From: an uncultured Blautia sp.
GTDB lineage: Bacteria; Bacillota; Clostridia; Lachnospirales; Lachnospiraceae
Reading direction: 5' to 3'
Assembly: GCA_937893675.1 (NCBI GenBank)
Contig: CALBGI010000052.1
Coordinates: 1-39,243, forward strand
DNA length: 39,243 nucleotides
A model generated the notes under the pieces. The model saw only the letters and a list, made by a program, of their open reading frames with translations, was not told the origin of the DNA and made no database searches. Shown here one piece after another: positions 28,942-37,840 of this stretch. Position numbers and translations under genes: made by a program. The stretch's first letter is position 1, and the number at the start of each line of letters is the position of its first letter.

Positions 28942-31528
28942 AGTAAAAAATGCAGGAGCTGTGCGCCGCCTGTCTGCCAGAAGCTTTCGGGCCAACCGCA
29001 CGCGGAATCTGGTGGCTGCCGTGGCAATTGCCCTGACGGCGATCCTGTTTACGGCATTGTTTACTGTGGGGATCGGCATGGTGCAGAGCATCGAAGAATC
29101 CAACATGCGCTCCGCGGGAGGAGATGCCCACGGTACTTTTAAAGACTTGACCCAGGAGGAGTTCGATATTCTGAAAGAGCATCCGCTGATTCAGGAATAT
29201 GGAAAGAACGCCCTGGTGGCCTACAGCGTGGAAAATCCGGAGTTTTTGAAACGCCATGTGGAAATGCACTATGTGGAAAAGGAATGGTATCCGCACTGGT
29301 TTTTTGAGATTATAGACGGGACAGCGCCAAAGGAGGCCGGGGAAATCCTTCTGGACGAAAAATCCATGGAGCTTCTGGGCCTGGAGCCAAAGGCCGGGCA
29401 GCAGGTAACCCTGGATCTGCTCATTCACGCCGGGGATACAAAGACCGTGAAGCGCACGTTTACGGTGAGCGGTGTGCTGAAAGCCTCCGATACCATGAAC
29501 GTGGGCTTTGGGATTGTGTCTGAGGCCTATCTGGAAACCTATCAGGAAGAAATGACTTTAAAAGCAGAAGAGGCGTGGGATATAGTCGGCAGCTTCGGCA
29601 TGGAGGTGATTTTTTCCAATTCCAGGAACATTCAGGATAAATTAAATCAGATCATCACGGAGAGCGGTTTTTCCACGGATGAGGCATCCGAACAGTTTAT
29701 TTCCTCCAACGCCAACTGGGCGTATTTGTCAGACAGCGTGGAGCAGGAGCCCATGACGCTGGTGGGAATCGCAGGAGCCCTGCTGCTGATCCTGCTTACC
29801 GGATATCTGATCATTTACAATATCTTCCAGATTTCTGTTTTGAAGGACGTGCGCTACTATGGCCTTCTCAAAACCATCGGGGCTACGGGACGGCAGATCC
29901 GGCGCATTTTAAGACAGCAGGCACTGGTGCTCTGTATGCTCGGGACACCGGCAGGTCTGCTCCTGGGGTATTTTGTAGGCAAGCTTATGCTTCCGATGGT
30001 CATGAAGGTGGGGACTTATACGGAAGAAAGCACCCATGTTTCCGCAAATCCCTGGATTTTTGCGGGGGCCGCGGTGTTTACGGTGCTGACGGTGCTTTTG
30101 TCTGCCTGGAAGCCCGCAAGGATTGCGGGAAGGGTGTCGCCCATCGAGGCGCTTCGCTATACAGAGCAGCAGAAAAAAACAAAAAGGGAGAAGAAATCCC
30201 GAAAAGGCGCACGGGTGTGGCGCATGGCCTTTTCCAATCTGGGAAGAAGCAAGGGGCGGACCGTGGTGGTCATCTGCTCGTTGTCTCTGACGGTGATCCT
30301 TCTGAACAGTGTGTATACCATTACCCATTCCATTGACCGGGCGGGCGTGCTTTCCCACATGATCGTGTGCGAGGACATTATTGCAAACGCGGCGTTTTGG
30401 AATTATCAGTATCGTCCGGTAAATGAAGAAACCGCGCAGGAAGCGGGGTTGACAGAGAGTTTTGTGAACGCCTGCATGGAGCAGGAAAGCTTCCAGGCGG
30501 GCGGCAGGCTTTATATGACAATGGAGGCGGGTATGCCGGTGGATTCCTGGGAGACACCAGAGTATGTGGACAGAGACAAAGAGGGGTACCCGGGCAAATG
30601 GTATGGAGGAACTTTTCAGCGGTTCTACGGCTATGAAGAAGGCGCTTACCAGACGAACTACTACGGAATGGAGGAATTTGTGCTCTCCAAAATGGAAATC
30701 GTGGAGGGGGAGACCGACAAGAAAAAAGTCTGGGAAAAGCTTCAGACCGGAGATTATCTGGTATATACGGTGGAGACGGATGACAACGGCTTTGTCATGG
30801 AAGATCAGGTGTGGCATCACGCCGGAGATAAGGTGCTTCTGGATCTGGGAGACGGGGAACAGAAGGAATACGAGATCATTTCCGTTGCCAAGCAGCACAG
30901 CTACAGCCTCCAGAACCGCATGTCCAATATCTTTTCCTACTATGTGTCTGCAGAGGAGTTTCTGAAGCATTATTCCGAAGCGTACCTTATGAGCTTTCTC
31001 ATGGATACGAAAGAGGGACAGGAGCATAGCATGGAAAGCTTTCTTGAGGAGTATACCTCCAACAGGGAGCCGGCCATGTCCTTTGAATCCCGCCAGACCT
31101 TCCAGGGCATGTATGACCAGCTGGTTGGCACCATCACCATTGTGGGAACTGCCCTTTCCTTTGTCATCGGCCTGATCGGAATCCTGAATTTTGTCAACAC
31201 CATGCTCACCAGCGTGGTGACGAGACAGAGGGAATTCGCCATGATGGAGGCCGTGGGCATGACCGGGAAGCAGCTTCGCAGAATGCTGATACTGGAAGGG
31301 ATGTTCTATGCCCTGTGGACGGTGGTGTTCTCCGTTATTGTGGGAAGTCTGTTTTCCCTGGTGGTGATCAAGGGGATCAGCAACGGTCTTTGGCTGCTTC
31401 AATATCGTTTTACCGTCCTGCCTATGGCCATAGCGGTTCCCATCCTCCTGCTGATCGGTTTTCTGGTGCCCTTCGTCATTGCCGCCCGCCAGAAGAAGGA
31501 AAGCCTGGTGGAGCAGATGCGGGAATAG
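28934..31528 (+). CDS. FtsX-type ABC permease, duplicated (module 2)
   Basis: An 864-residue membrane subunit starting at ATG 28934, within the last codons of the ATPase gene; the longer open frame upstream is not used. A span at about 22-48, an extracellular domain (about 50-270), and spans at 276-300, 330-352 and 374-393 form the first FtsX unit. The second has a span at 443-462, an extracellular domain (about 470-730), and spans at 733-757, 787-812 and 828-850. Family signatures are YYGLLKTIGATGRQI and FAMMEAVGMTGKQL. Such permeases in regulator-linked modules handle peptide antibiotics or act as sensors for them. The tail is followed by a greA-like gene with its own promoter. Confidence 0.9.
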   Translation: MRKVKNAGAVRRLSARSFRANRTRNLVAAVAIALTAILFTALFTVGIGMVQSIEESNMRSAGGDAHGTFKDLTQEEFDILKEHPLIQEYGKNALVAYSVENPEFLKRHVEMHYVEKEWYPHWFFEIIDGTAPKEAGEILLDEKSMELLGLEPKAGQQVTLDLLIHAGDTKTVKRTFTVSGVLKASDTMNVGFGIVSEAYLETYQEEMTLKAEEAWDIVGSFGMEVIFSNSRNIQDKLNQIITESGFSTDEASEQFISSNANWAYLSDSVEQEPMTLVGIAGALLLILLTGYLIIYNIFQISVLKDVRYYGLLKTIGATGRQIRRILRQQALVLCMLGTPAGLLLGYFVGKLMLPMVMKVGTYTEESTHVSANPWIFAGAAVFTVLTVLLSAWKPARIAGRVSPIEALRYTEQQKKTKREKKSRKGARVWRMAFSNLGRSKGRTVVVICSLSLTVILLNSVYTITHSIDRAGVLSHMIVCEDIIANAAFWNYQYRPVNEETAQEAGLTESFVNACMEQESFQAGGRLYMTMEAGMPVDSWETPEYVDRDKEGYPGKWYGGTFQRFYGYEEGAYQTNYYGMEEFVLSKMEIVEGETDKKKVWEKLQTGDYLVYTVETDDNGFVMEDQVWHHAGDKVLLDLGDGEQKEYEIISVAKQHSYSLQNRMSNIFSYYVSAEEFLKHYSEAYLMSFLMDTKEGQEHSMESFLEEYTSNREPAMSFESRQTFQGMYDQLVGTITIVGTALSFVIGLIGILNFVNTMLTSVVTRQREFAMMEAVGMTGKQLRRMLILEGMFYALWTVVFSVIVGSLFSLVVIKGISNGLWLLQYRFTVLPMAIAVPILLLIGFLVPFVIAARQKKESLVEQMRE

Positions 31529-31534
31529 GAGAAT

Positions 31535-31563
31535 TTGACAAAAGAGCTGCTCTTTGCTATGGT
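31535..31563 (+). promoter_or_regulatory. Promoter of the greA-like gene
   Basis: TTGACA (31535-31540), 17 bases, TATGGT (31558-31563), beginning 7 bases after the permease stop. Confidence 0.65.
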
Positions 31564-31612
31564 TATGGACAGTGAGATCTGACGGAAAAATCAGCAAAGG
31601 AGCAATCGCCAT

Positions 31613-32113
31613 ATGAGAGAGCAGCTTACCAAAAAAGATGTGGAGAAAATCGAGCAGGAAATTGAGCACCGCAAGCTGGTGGTGCGAAAGGAAGCCATTG
31701 AGGCGGTAAAAGAAGCGAGAGCCCAGGGAGATCTGAGCGAGAATTTTGAGTATTACGCGGCAAAAAAGCACAAGAATCAGAATGAGAGCCGAATCCGCTA
31801 TCTGGAGCGCATGCTGAAAACGGCCTCTGTCATCTCGGATCACTCCAGGGAGGATGAGGTTGGCATGGACGATATTGTGGAGGTGGAGTTTGAGGAGGAC
31901 GGCGAGATCGAGAAATATAAGCTGGTGACCTCCATTCGGGGAAATTCCCTGGAAAACCGTGTGAGCATCGAGTCTCCCATAGGCAAGGCGCTGCGGGGAC
32001 ATCAGGTGGGAGACCGGGTAGAAGTAAAAGTCAATGATACCTACAGCTATTTTCTGATCATCCGCGCCATAGACAAAACCGGCGCAGAAGACGAAGAGAT
32101 CCGTGGTTTCTAA
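31613..32113 (+). CDS. GreA/GreB-family transcription elongation factor
   Basis: A 166-residue factor that enters the RNA polymerase secondary channel and stimulates cleavage of backtracked RNA. The N-terminal coiled coil (about 5-78) carries the conserved tip ARAQGDLSENFEYYAAK with Asp40 and Glu43, the acidic pair that positions the catalytic metal. The C-terminal FKBP-like domain (about 90-158) has the usual ENRVSIESPIGKALRGHQVGD segment followed by a terminal β-strand region. Length and motifs fit GreA. AAAGGAG lies 9-10 bases before the ATG. It may be a second Gre paralogue in this genome; the main greA is often beside lysS. Its link to the ABC module is positional only. Confidence 0.88.
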   Translation: MREQLTKKDVEKIEQEIEHRKLVVRKEAIEAVKEARAQGDLSENFEYYAAKKHKNQNESRIRYLERMLKTASVISDHSREDEVGMDDIVEVEFEEDGEIEKYKLVTSIRGNSLENRVSIESPIGKALRGHQVGDRVEVKVNDTYSYFLIIRAIDKTGAEDEEIRGF

Positions 32114-32155
32114 GCCGGGAGCTGCCGGAGCGGCACAGGCCGCGTCCGCGCAGCT

Positions 32156-33355
32156 TCAGCCGGTGAACCGTATGGTTATGGGACAGATTTCCGGAACTGT
32201 GGCAACCCGCATGTTCGGTCCAAACAGTCCCACCCCGGAGGTGACGATATTGTGCATGTCGCCCTTTTTCAGATACCCGCAGGAATTTTCCCATATCAGA
32301 CGGCAGGTAAGATTCAGAGGGAACATCTGTCCGTCGTGGGTGTGACCGCACAGATCCACATCCACTCCAGCTTCGGCCAGCTCGGCCAGTTCCCGCGGCT
32401 GGTGGTCGATGACGAGGATGGGCTTTTCTTTGTCAAGGTCTTTTGTGATCTCAGCGGGTGTTTTTCGCTGGGTGATGCCGCGGCCCACACGCTGGGCATC
32501 CGGGCGTCCATAGAGGTAAAAACAGTTGTCAATAAGCACAGCTTCATCACGAAGAAGCCGGATGCCTGCACTTTGGAGAAATTCATCCATGCGCGGGTCG
32601 CTGGCTTTTTTTTGTTTTTCGCCGCCTTTGAAGGTGAAGCCTGCAACAATGGTCTCATCAATGTCATGATTGCCGTAGCAGGCATAGGTGCCATAGCGGC
32701 TTTGGATTTCGGACAGGATGTGGATGAGTTCCTGGGGATCCTCCAGGGCATCGTAATTGTTGTCAAAAATATCTCCGGCCAGCACCACGAGGTCAGGCTC
32801 CTGGGCATTGATCTTTTGGACCATCTGGCGGATGTGGGAGACGCCAATGTTGTAGCCCATATGGAGGTCTGCGGCCAGGACCACGTTCAGCTCATCCAAA
32901 TCCCCGGCTTTTTTGTGCACCTCGATTTCATAGGGGGTTACCCGGATGATCTTTGCATTGATCATTCCGTAAATCCCTGTGCCCAGAATGAGGAGGGTTC
33001 CGATGAGACCGAAAAAAAGTTTGGTTATCCAGGCGTGAAGCTTTTTCTGATCCACATGCTTGTTGTGGAGCAGGATCAGGCGCAGGGCATCTGCAAGAAG
33101 CACCACCAGGGCGGTATAGAGATTGAAGCCAAGCCAGTAGTTTCCGATCAGGGTCACCACGCGTTTGGCCATTCCCTGAGGCAGAAGCGCGCCTGCGGGG
33201 ATGGTAAGCCCCAGGGAAAAACAGACCGCAACAATGAGAACCCGCAGCCATTTCCGGTGAAAAAAGGGATGGCAGGCCCGCAGCCATTTGATGAGACGAT
33301 GGCAGATATACATATGGAAGATCAGGTAGACCGGGGAAAGATAAACAGCAAGCAT
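32156..33355 (-). CDS. Membrane-anchored metallophosphoesterase
   Basis: A 399-residue protein. Several hydrophobic segments occupy residues 1-150 (about 4-20, 35-58, 70-92 and 112-135). The catalytic domain follows, with the calcineurin-like metal motifs ADLHMGYN, LAGDIFDNN, YGNHDID and, near the end, CGHTHDGQMFP. Family members of the YkuE/YaeI type hydrolyse phosphodiesters or phospholipid-like substrates at the membrane. The start is ATG at 33355 with AAGGAT about 8 bases ahead; the same frame stays open far upstream (to 35200), but that part is antisense to a well-supported gene and is rejected. It converges on the greA-like gene with a 42-base gap and diverges from the next gene through back-to-back promoters. 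Confidence 0.88.
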   Translation of the reverse strand: MLAVYLSPVYLIFHMYICHRLIKWLRACHPFFHRKWLRVLIVAVCFSLGLTIPAGALLPQGMAKRVVTLIGNYWLGFNLYTALVVLLADALRLILLHNKHVDQKKLHAWITKLFFGLIGTLLILGTGIYGMINAKIIRVTPYEIEVHKKAGDLDELNVVLAADLHMGYNIGVSHIRQMVQKINAQEPDLVVLAGDIFDNNYDALEDPQELIHILSEIQSRYGTYACYGNHDIDETIVAGFTFKGGEKQKKASDPRMDEFLQSAGIRLLRDEAVLIDNCFYLYGRPDAQRVGRGITQRKTPAEITKDLDKEKPILVIDHQPRELAELAEAGVDVDLCGHTHDGQMFPLNLTCRLIWENSCGYLKKGDMHNIVTSGVGLFGPNMRVATVPEICPITIRFTG

Positions 33356-33395
33356 AAAACAGATCCTTCTTTTTGGTAGTTTAATTTTGAGAAAC

Positions 33396-33425
33396 AGTAT
33401 AGCACATGTTTGCGGGATTCTGCAA
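33396..33425 (-). promoter_or_regulatory. Promoter of the metallophosphoesterase gene
   Basis: On the minus strand TTGCAG (complement of 33420-33425), 18 bases, TATACT (complement of 33396-33401). Confidence 0.55.
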
Positions 33426-33435
33426 TGCGCAAGAA

Positions 33436-33464
33436 TTGCGCCGGAAAGCCGGATATGGTAAAAT
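33436..33464 (+). promoter_or_regulatory. Promoter of the DUF975/CmpB-like gene
   Basis: TTGCGC (33436-33441), 17 bases, TAAAAT (33459-33464). The -35 is weak, the -10 good. It lies back to back with the minus-strand promoter, with 10 bases between the two -35 boxes. Confidence 0.5.
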
Positions 33465-33514
33465 ATACGCACTTGTGAGAAAAATCCTGCCCCGGCAGGT
33501 ATGGGAGGATAAAA

Positions 33515-35224
33515 ATGAGAGAGAGAACAGAACGAAAGGCCCGTGCAAGGCGTGTCCTGAAAAACCACTACTGGCTGCTTCTCACCGTGTGCCTCATCGG
33601 CGTGGTTTTCGGAGCCGAGTTTTCCAAAGGACAGATCGTGAGCTATGAAACACCGGTGCAGAATATCGTGACAGTGGAAAACAGCGCATCCCTTCTGCGC
33701 GGCGTGGGGGAAAGTCCGGTGTTCGGACGGCAGAAAGGGGTGTTTGCCATGGTGGTGAATTCGCTTACTTCGGGCGCGCTTCTCAACAAGCTGCGGCTGG
33801 GGATCAGCAGCCTTCTCGGTTCCCAGAGCCTGGCCTCGGACGTTATGATCATTCTGGGAATGCTGTTCTTTGTATTTTGCTGGATTTTTATACAGACGGT
33901 ATATATTGTGATCACCCGGAGGATATTTCTGGAGGCGCGCACCTACGAAAAAGTGCGGTTTCTGCGCTTCCTCTACCTCATCCGCGTGCGGCGCTGGGCA
34001 AAAACAGCCTGGAATATGCTGATGCTTGCCGCCTTCCAATTTTTGTGGGATCTGACGGTTGTCGGCGGTGTCATCAAGCATTATTCGTATTTTCTGGTCC
34101 CGTATATTCTGGCGGAAAATCCGGATATGGACGGGCGGGAGGCGATCCGTCTGTCCGAAAGAATGATGAAAGGGCATAAGTGGGAATGCTTTTTTCAGGA
34201 GCTCACCTTTCTTCCCTGGGATTTTCTGGGCTTTATCAGCATTGGGATTGCGGATGTGTGCTTTGTCCGGCCGTACAAGATGGCGGTGTTCGGGGAATAT
34301 TACGCAGAGCTCCGGCATGCTGCAAAAGAGCGGGGGATACCGGGGAGCGCGCAGCTGAACGACCGGTATTTGTTTGAAAAGGCAGAGGAGCCGCTGCTTG
34401 AGAAGGCTTACCGTGATGTGCTGGGGCGCATAAAAGAACCGGTGCCTGTACCGGAGCTTCAGGGGATCCGGGGCTTCTTTTCCAGATGGTTCGGGGTGGT
34501 CTTGAGCAACTCTGCGGCAGAAACGGCTTATGAAAAGGCCTGTGCGGAGCAGGCGAAGCTTCGGAAATGGGCGGAAATCCTGGAAGGAAAGGCGTATCCG
34601 GAGCGGCTGTTTCCCATTTCGTTCCGGGAGCGGACGGAAACGCTGGAGACCATCCGCTATGCCAGGAATTATTCGGTTCTGTCCTTGCTGCTGCTGTTTT
34701 TTACCTGCTCCTTTATGGGATGGCTCTGGGAGGTGAGCCTTCACCTCATCACTTCCGGAACCTTCGTGAACCGTGGCGTGCTCCACGGTCCGTGGCTGCC
34801 CATTTACGGGACGGGAAGCGTGCTCATACTGATCGTGCTCAAACGCCTCAGGAGCCGCCCGGTATTGGAATTTCTTTTTGCCATTGTTCTCTGCGGCGCA
34901 GTGGAATATGCGACCTCCTGGTATCTGGAGCTGGTAAACGAAGAAAAATGGTGGGATTATACCGGATATTTTCTCAACCTTAACGGGCGCATCTGCGCGG
35001 AGGGGCTTCTGGTGTTCGGCCTTGGAGGAATCGCCGTTGTCTATGTGGCGGCGCCGCTTCTGGACAATGTGTTCCGCCAGGTCCGCCGCAGGATCCTCAT
35101 TCCCCTGTGCGCGGTGCTGCTTGTCTTTTTTGCGGCAGATGAGATGTATTCCGCAAAATATCCCAATACGGGAAAGGGAATTACGGATTATGACTCTCAC
35201 GCTGAGAATGTGAGAAAAATGTGA
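33515..35224 (+). CDS. Fused membrane protein: DUF975-like plus CmpB-type putative ABC permease domain
   Basis: A 569-residue integral membrane protein. The N-terminal half (about 1-270) resembles DUF975: a basic start, one span (about 20-38), an extracellular stretch, spans near 112-135, 165-190 and 195-215, and the typical AENPDMDGREAIRLSERMM and KWECFFQELTFLPW segments. After a helical linker (about 285-385) come the spans of a CmpB-type (ABC_trans_CmpB, PF06541-like) domain, with FTCSFMGWLWEV, TFVNRGVLHGPWLPIYGTGS, CGAVEYATSWYLE and WWDYTGYFLNLNGRI. GGGAGG lies before the ATG. Despite the name of the second family no ATPase is nearby. The role is unknown; association with cell-envelope stress is a guess. 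Confidence 0.8.
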   Translation: MRERTERKARARRVLKNHYWLLLTVCLIGVVFGAEFSKGQIVSYETPVQNIVTVENSASLLRGVGESPVFGRQKGVFAMVVNSLTSGALLNKLRLGISSLLGSQSLASDVMIILGMLFFVFCWIFIQTVYIVITRRIFLEARTYEKVRFLRFLYLIRVRRWAKTAWNMLMLAAFQFLWDLTVVGGVIKHYSYFLVPYILAENPDMDGREAIRLSERMMKGHKWECFFQELTFLPWDFLGFISIGIADVCFVRPYKMAVFGEYYAELRHAAKERGIPGSAQLNDRYLFEKAEEPLLEKAYRDVLGRIKEPVPVPELQGIRGFFSRWFGVVLSNSAAETAYEKACAEQAKLRKWAEILEGKAYPERLFPISFRERTETLETIRYARNYSVLSLLLLFFTCSFMGWLWEVSLHLITSGTFVNRGVLHGPWLPIYGTGSVLILIVLKRLRSRPVLEFLFAIVLCGAVEYATSWYLELVNEEKWWDYTGYFLNLNGRICAEGLLVFGLGGIAVVYVAAPLLDNVFRQVRRRILIPLCAVLLVFFAADEMYSAKYPNTGKGITDYDSHAENVRKM

Positions 35225-35229
35225 AAAAT

Positions 35230-35283
35230 TTTACATAGATTTAACATTGCGCTGGGCAGGATTTAACAAAGCTCCCCTACAAT
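35230..35283 (+). promoter_or_regulatory. Pho-box-like direct repeats and promoter before the Na/Pi cotransporter gene
   Basis: TTTACA (35230), TTAACA (35241) and TTAACA (35263) lie in an 11-base register (11, then 22), matching Bacillus-type PhoP boxes (TTAACA-like half-sites). TACAAT (35278-35283) is a good -10 without a consensus -35, as expected for a regulator-activated phosphate-starvation promoter. Confidence 0.65.
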
Positions 35284-35316
35284 GGCGGTATACGAAAAAA
35301 CAAAAGGAGAAAAACC

Positions 35317-37083
35317 ATGGACTTTTTTAGTGTACTTACATTGTTTGGGGGGCTTGCTCTGTTTTTATACGGAATGCAGGTCATGGGAGACGGTCTTGCC
35401 AAGGTTTCCGGCGGAAAGCTGGAGCGGATCCTGGAAAACCTTACCTCCAGCCCTCTGAAAGCGGTACTGCTGGGCGCAGGTGTGACGGCAGTCATTCAGT
35501 CATCCTCCGCGACCACGGTTATGGTAGTCGGATTCGTAAACTCAGGAATTATGAAATTATCCCAGGCGATCGGAGTGATCATGGGTGCCAATATCGGTAC
35601 CACAGCGACTTCCTGGATTTTAAGTCTTTCGGGGATCGAGGGAGACAGCTTCTTTATCCGGATGCTGAAGCCCTCCTCATTTTCCCCCATCCTCGCAGTG
35701 ATTGGCGTTATCTTTATCGTATTTTTGAAAAATCAGAAAAAGAAAGATATCGGCGCCATCCTGGTGGGCTTTGCGGTTCTGATGTTCGGTATGGACAGCA
35801 TGAGCGCGGCAGTGAAGCCGCTGGCAGATGTGCCGGAATTTACAAACATTCTTCTTGCATTTTCCAATCCCCTTCTGGGCGTGCTGGCAGGTACTGTGCT
35901 GACCGCAGTCATCCAGTCCTCCTCTGCCTCCGTGGGTATTCTTCAGGCACTGTGCGTGACCGGAGCGGTTTCCTATGGAAGCGCCATTCCCATTATCATG
36001 GGACAGAACATCGGTACCTGTGTGACGGCCCTTCTTTCTGCCATCGGAGCCAACAAGAACGCAAAGCGGGCCGCTATGGTGCATCTGTATTTTAACCTGA
36101 TCGGAACGGCGATCTTCATGGCAGTCTTTTACGCGATCAATGCGGTGGTGGGCTTCCCGTTCATCAATGACGCAGCCAACCCGGCGGGCATCGCTGTGGT
36201 ACACAGCACCTTTAACGTAACTGCAACCCTCATCCTGCTTCCGGCAGCGAAGCTTCTGGAGAAGCTTGCATGTCTCACAATCCGGGATACGGAAGAAGAG
36301 CAGAAGCCAAGCGCAGAAGACAGGGAGTTCATGATCCTGGAATCCCGTTTCCTGGAGAAACCGGCCTTTGCTGTGGAGCAGAGCCGAAATGCGGCCCGCA
36401 ATATGGCGGAGGAGTCCTATGAAGCGCTGCGCACTGCCCTTTCGCTTGTGAAGAATTACGATGAGGAGCAGGCTGAGCGCGTGCGGCATGCGGAATCCAA
36501 GGTGGATCGCTATGAGGACGAGCTGGGCACGTATCTGGTAAAATTGAACCACAAGGATCTGTCTGAGCATGACAGCCGAAGCGTTTCCATTATGCTTCAC
36601 TGTATCGGAGACTTTGAGCGCATTTCCGACCATGCGGTAAATATTATGGAATCTGCGCAGGAGCTTCATGACAAAGGCGTGCATTTCTCAGAGGATGCCA
36701 TGAAGGAGCTTGGTGTTCTGCAGAAAGCGGTAGAAGATATTGTAAACATGACCTACACGGTATTTGACAAGCAGGATGTGAAGCTTGCCCTTGCCATCGA
36801 ACCGCTGGAAGAGGTGATCGACGAGCTGAGCCAGGAGCTGAAGCGGCGCCATGTCAACCGTCTCCGTCAGGGAACCTGCACCATTGAGATGGGCTTCATT
36901 CTGTCGGATATTACGACCAGTCTGGAAAGAATTTCCGACCACTGCTCCAATATTGGCGTCTGTGTGACACAGGTGCGTGAAGACCTCTATGACACGCACA
37001 GTCATCTGGATACGATCAAGACCGGCGACGGAGAATTTGAGCATTCTCTGGAAAAGGTGAGGGAACGTTATGTGCTCCCGTAA
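35317..37083 (+). CDS. Na+/phosphate cotransporter with PhoU-like domain
   Basis: A 588-residue NptA/YjbB-type transporter. The membrane part (about 1-330) contains the two inverted Na/Pi repeats, each with a signature QSSSA: QSSSATTVMVVGFVNSG from Gln61 and QSSSASVGILQAL from Gln200. GANIGTT and GQNIGTC accompany them. The C-terminal part (about 345-588) is a cytoplasmic PhoU-like helical domain with two related halves (RISDHAVNIMES and RISDHCSNIGVC, likely metal-binding). It imports phosphate with sodium, and the PhoU part may sense or gate. AAAGGAG lies 7 bases before the ATG. Pho-box-like repeats before it and the PhoB/PhoR-like pair after it indicate control by phosphate. Confidence 0.93.
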   Translation: MDFFSVLTLFGGLALFLYGMQVMGDGLAKVSGGKLERILENLTSSPLKAVLLGAGVTAVIQSSSATTVMVVGFVNSGIMKLSQAIGVIMGANIGTTATSWILSLSGIEGDSFFIRMLKPSSFSPILAVIGVIFIVFLKNQKKKDIGAILVGFAVLMFGMDSMSAAVKPLADVPEFTNILLAFSNPLLGVLAGTVLTAVIQSSSASVGILQALCVTGAVSYGSAIPIIMGQNIGTCVTALLSAIGANKNAKRAAMVHLYFNLIGTAIFMAVFYAINAVVGFPFINDAANPAGIAVVHSTFNVTATLILLPAAKLLEKLACLTIRDTEEEQKPSAEDREFMILESRFLEKPAFAVEQSRNAARNMAEESYEALRTALSLVKNYDEEQAERVRHAESKVDRYEDELGTYLVKLNHKDLSEHDSRSVSIMLHCIGDFERISDHAVNIMESAQELHDKGVHFSEDAMKELGVLQKAVEDIVNMTYTVFDKQDVKLALAIEPLEEVIDELSQELKRRHVNRLRQGTCTIEMGFILSDITTSLERISDHCSNIGVCVTQVREDLYDTHSHLDTIKTGDGEFEHSLEKVRERYVLP

Positions 37084-37104
37084 GTCTTTGTAAGGGAAGG
37101 AGAC

Positions 37105-37133
37105 TTGTGTAAATTGGAAAAAACGGGTATACT
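37105..37133 (+). promoter_or_regulatory. Promoter of the PhoB/PhoR-like pair
   Basis: TTGTGT (37105-37110), 17 bases, TATACT (37128-37133), 21 bases after the transporter stop. No TTAACA repeats are near it. Confidence 0.5.
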
Positions 37134-37170
37134 GGAAAAAACGGCGCAGTACGCAAAAGGAGCCAATGAA

Positions 37171-37839
37171 ATGATCTACTGTGTGGAGGATGAACGGAAC
37201 ATCCGGGAACTTCTGGTATATACGCTTGAGACCACGGGCTTTGAAGCCCGTGGCCTTCATAGTGGAAAAGACTTGTGGGCCGCCCTTGAAGGAGAGCTTC
37301 CGGATCTGATTCTTCTGGATATCATGCTCCCCGGTGAGGACGGCTATACACTTTTATCGAAGCTTAAAAACAGTCCGGAAACCAAGAATATACCGGTGAT
37401 CATGGTCACCGCCAAGGAAGCGGAGTTCGACAAGGTGCGGGCGCTGGAGGGCGGCGCGGACGACTATGTGACAAAGCCTTTCGGCATGATGGAATTTGTG
37501 GCGAGAGTGAAGGCGGTGCTCAGAAGATGCGCGCGCCAGAGCGCGGAGCGGGAGCTTCACTGCGGGAGTCTCAGAGTCAAGGTGGGGCGCCATGAGGTGT
37601 TCGCGGGCGACAGAAAGGTGGAGCTCACCCGCAAGGAGTTTGAGCTTTTGCAGTATCTTCTGGAAAACAAAGGTCTTGTTATGAGCAGAGACCAGATCCT
37701 CATGCATGTGTGGGGCTATGATTTTGACGGTGAGACCAGGACGGTGGATGTCCATGTGCGGACTTTGCGCCAGAAGCTTGGAGAGGCTGGAAATATGGTG
37801 GAGACCATCCGCGGGGTAGGTTACCGCATAGGAGAATAG
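37171..37839 (+). CDS. phoB: PhoB/PhoP-like response regulator
   Basis: A 222-residue regulator. The receiver domain has VEDERNI, phospho-acceptor Asp50 in ILLDIMLPGEDG, VMVTAKEAE and VTKPFG. The winged helix carries LTRKEFELLQYLLENKG, RDQILMHVWGYDFDGETRTV, VDVHVRTLRQKLGEAG and a terminal GVGYRIGE, as in PhoB/PhoP/WalR-type regulators. ATG 37171 with AAGGAG 9 bases ahead is chosen; longer in-frame codons overlap the promoter. The kinase gene starts 1 base after its stop. Position behind a Na/Pi-PhoU gene with Pho-box-like sites makes phosphate control the best reading; the symbol is given on that basis. Confidence 0.82.
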   Translation: MIYCVEDERNIRELLVYTLETTGFEARGLHSGKDLWAALEGELPDLILLDIMLPGEDGYTLLSKLKNSPETKNIPVIMVTAKEAEFDKVRALEGGADDYVTKPFGMMEFVARVKAVLRRCARQSAERELHCGSLRVKVGRHEVFAGDRKVELTRKEFELLQYLLENKGLVMSRDQILMHVWGYDFDGETRTVDVHVRTLRQKLGEAGNMVETIRGVGYRIGE

Positions 37840-37840
37840 C

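Noticed and set aside
29909..32002. A long minus-strand open frame (about 700 codons)
   Set aside because: It lies antisense to the FtsX-type permease and the greA-like gene; its His/Leu-rich composition is typical of a shadow frame.
32114..32155. Terminator between the convergent greA-like and metallophosphoesterase genes
   Set aside because: Only a short GC stem (CTGCCG/CGGCA) without a T run on either strand.
33356..35200. A very long minus-strand open frame continuing upstream of the metallophosphoesterase
   Set aside because: It is antisense to the well-supported DUF975/CmpB-like gene, its residues lack family features, and ATG 33355 has a ribosome binding site and a promoter.
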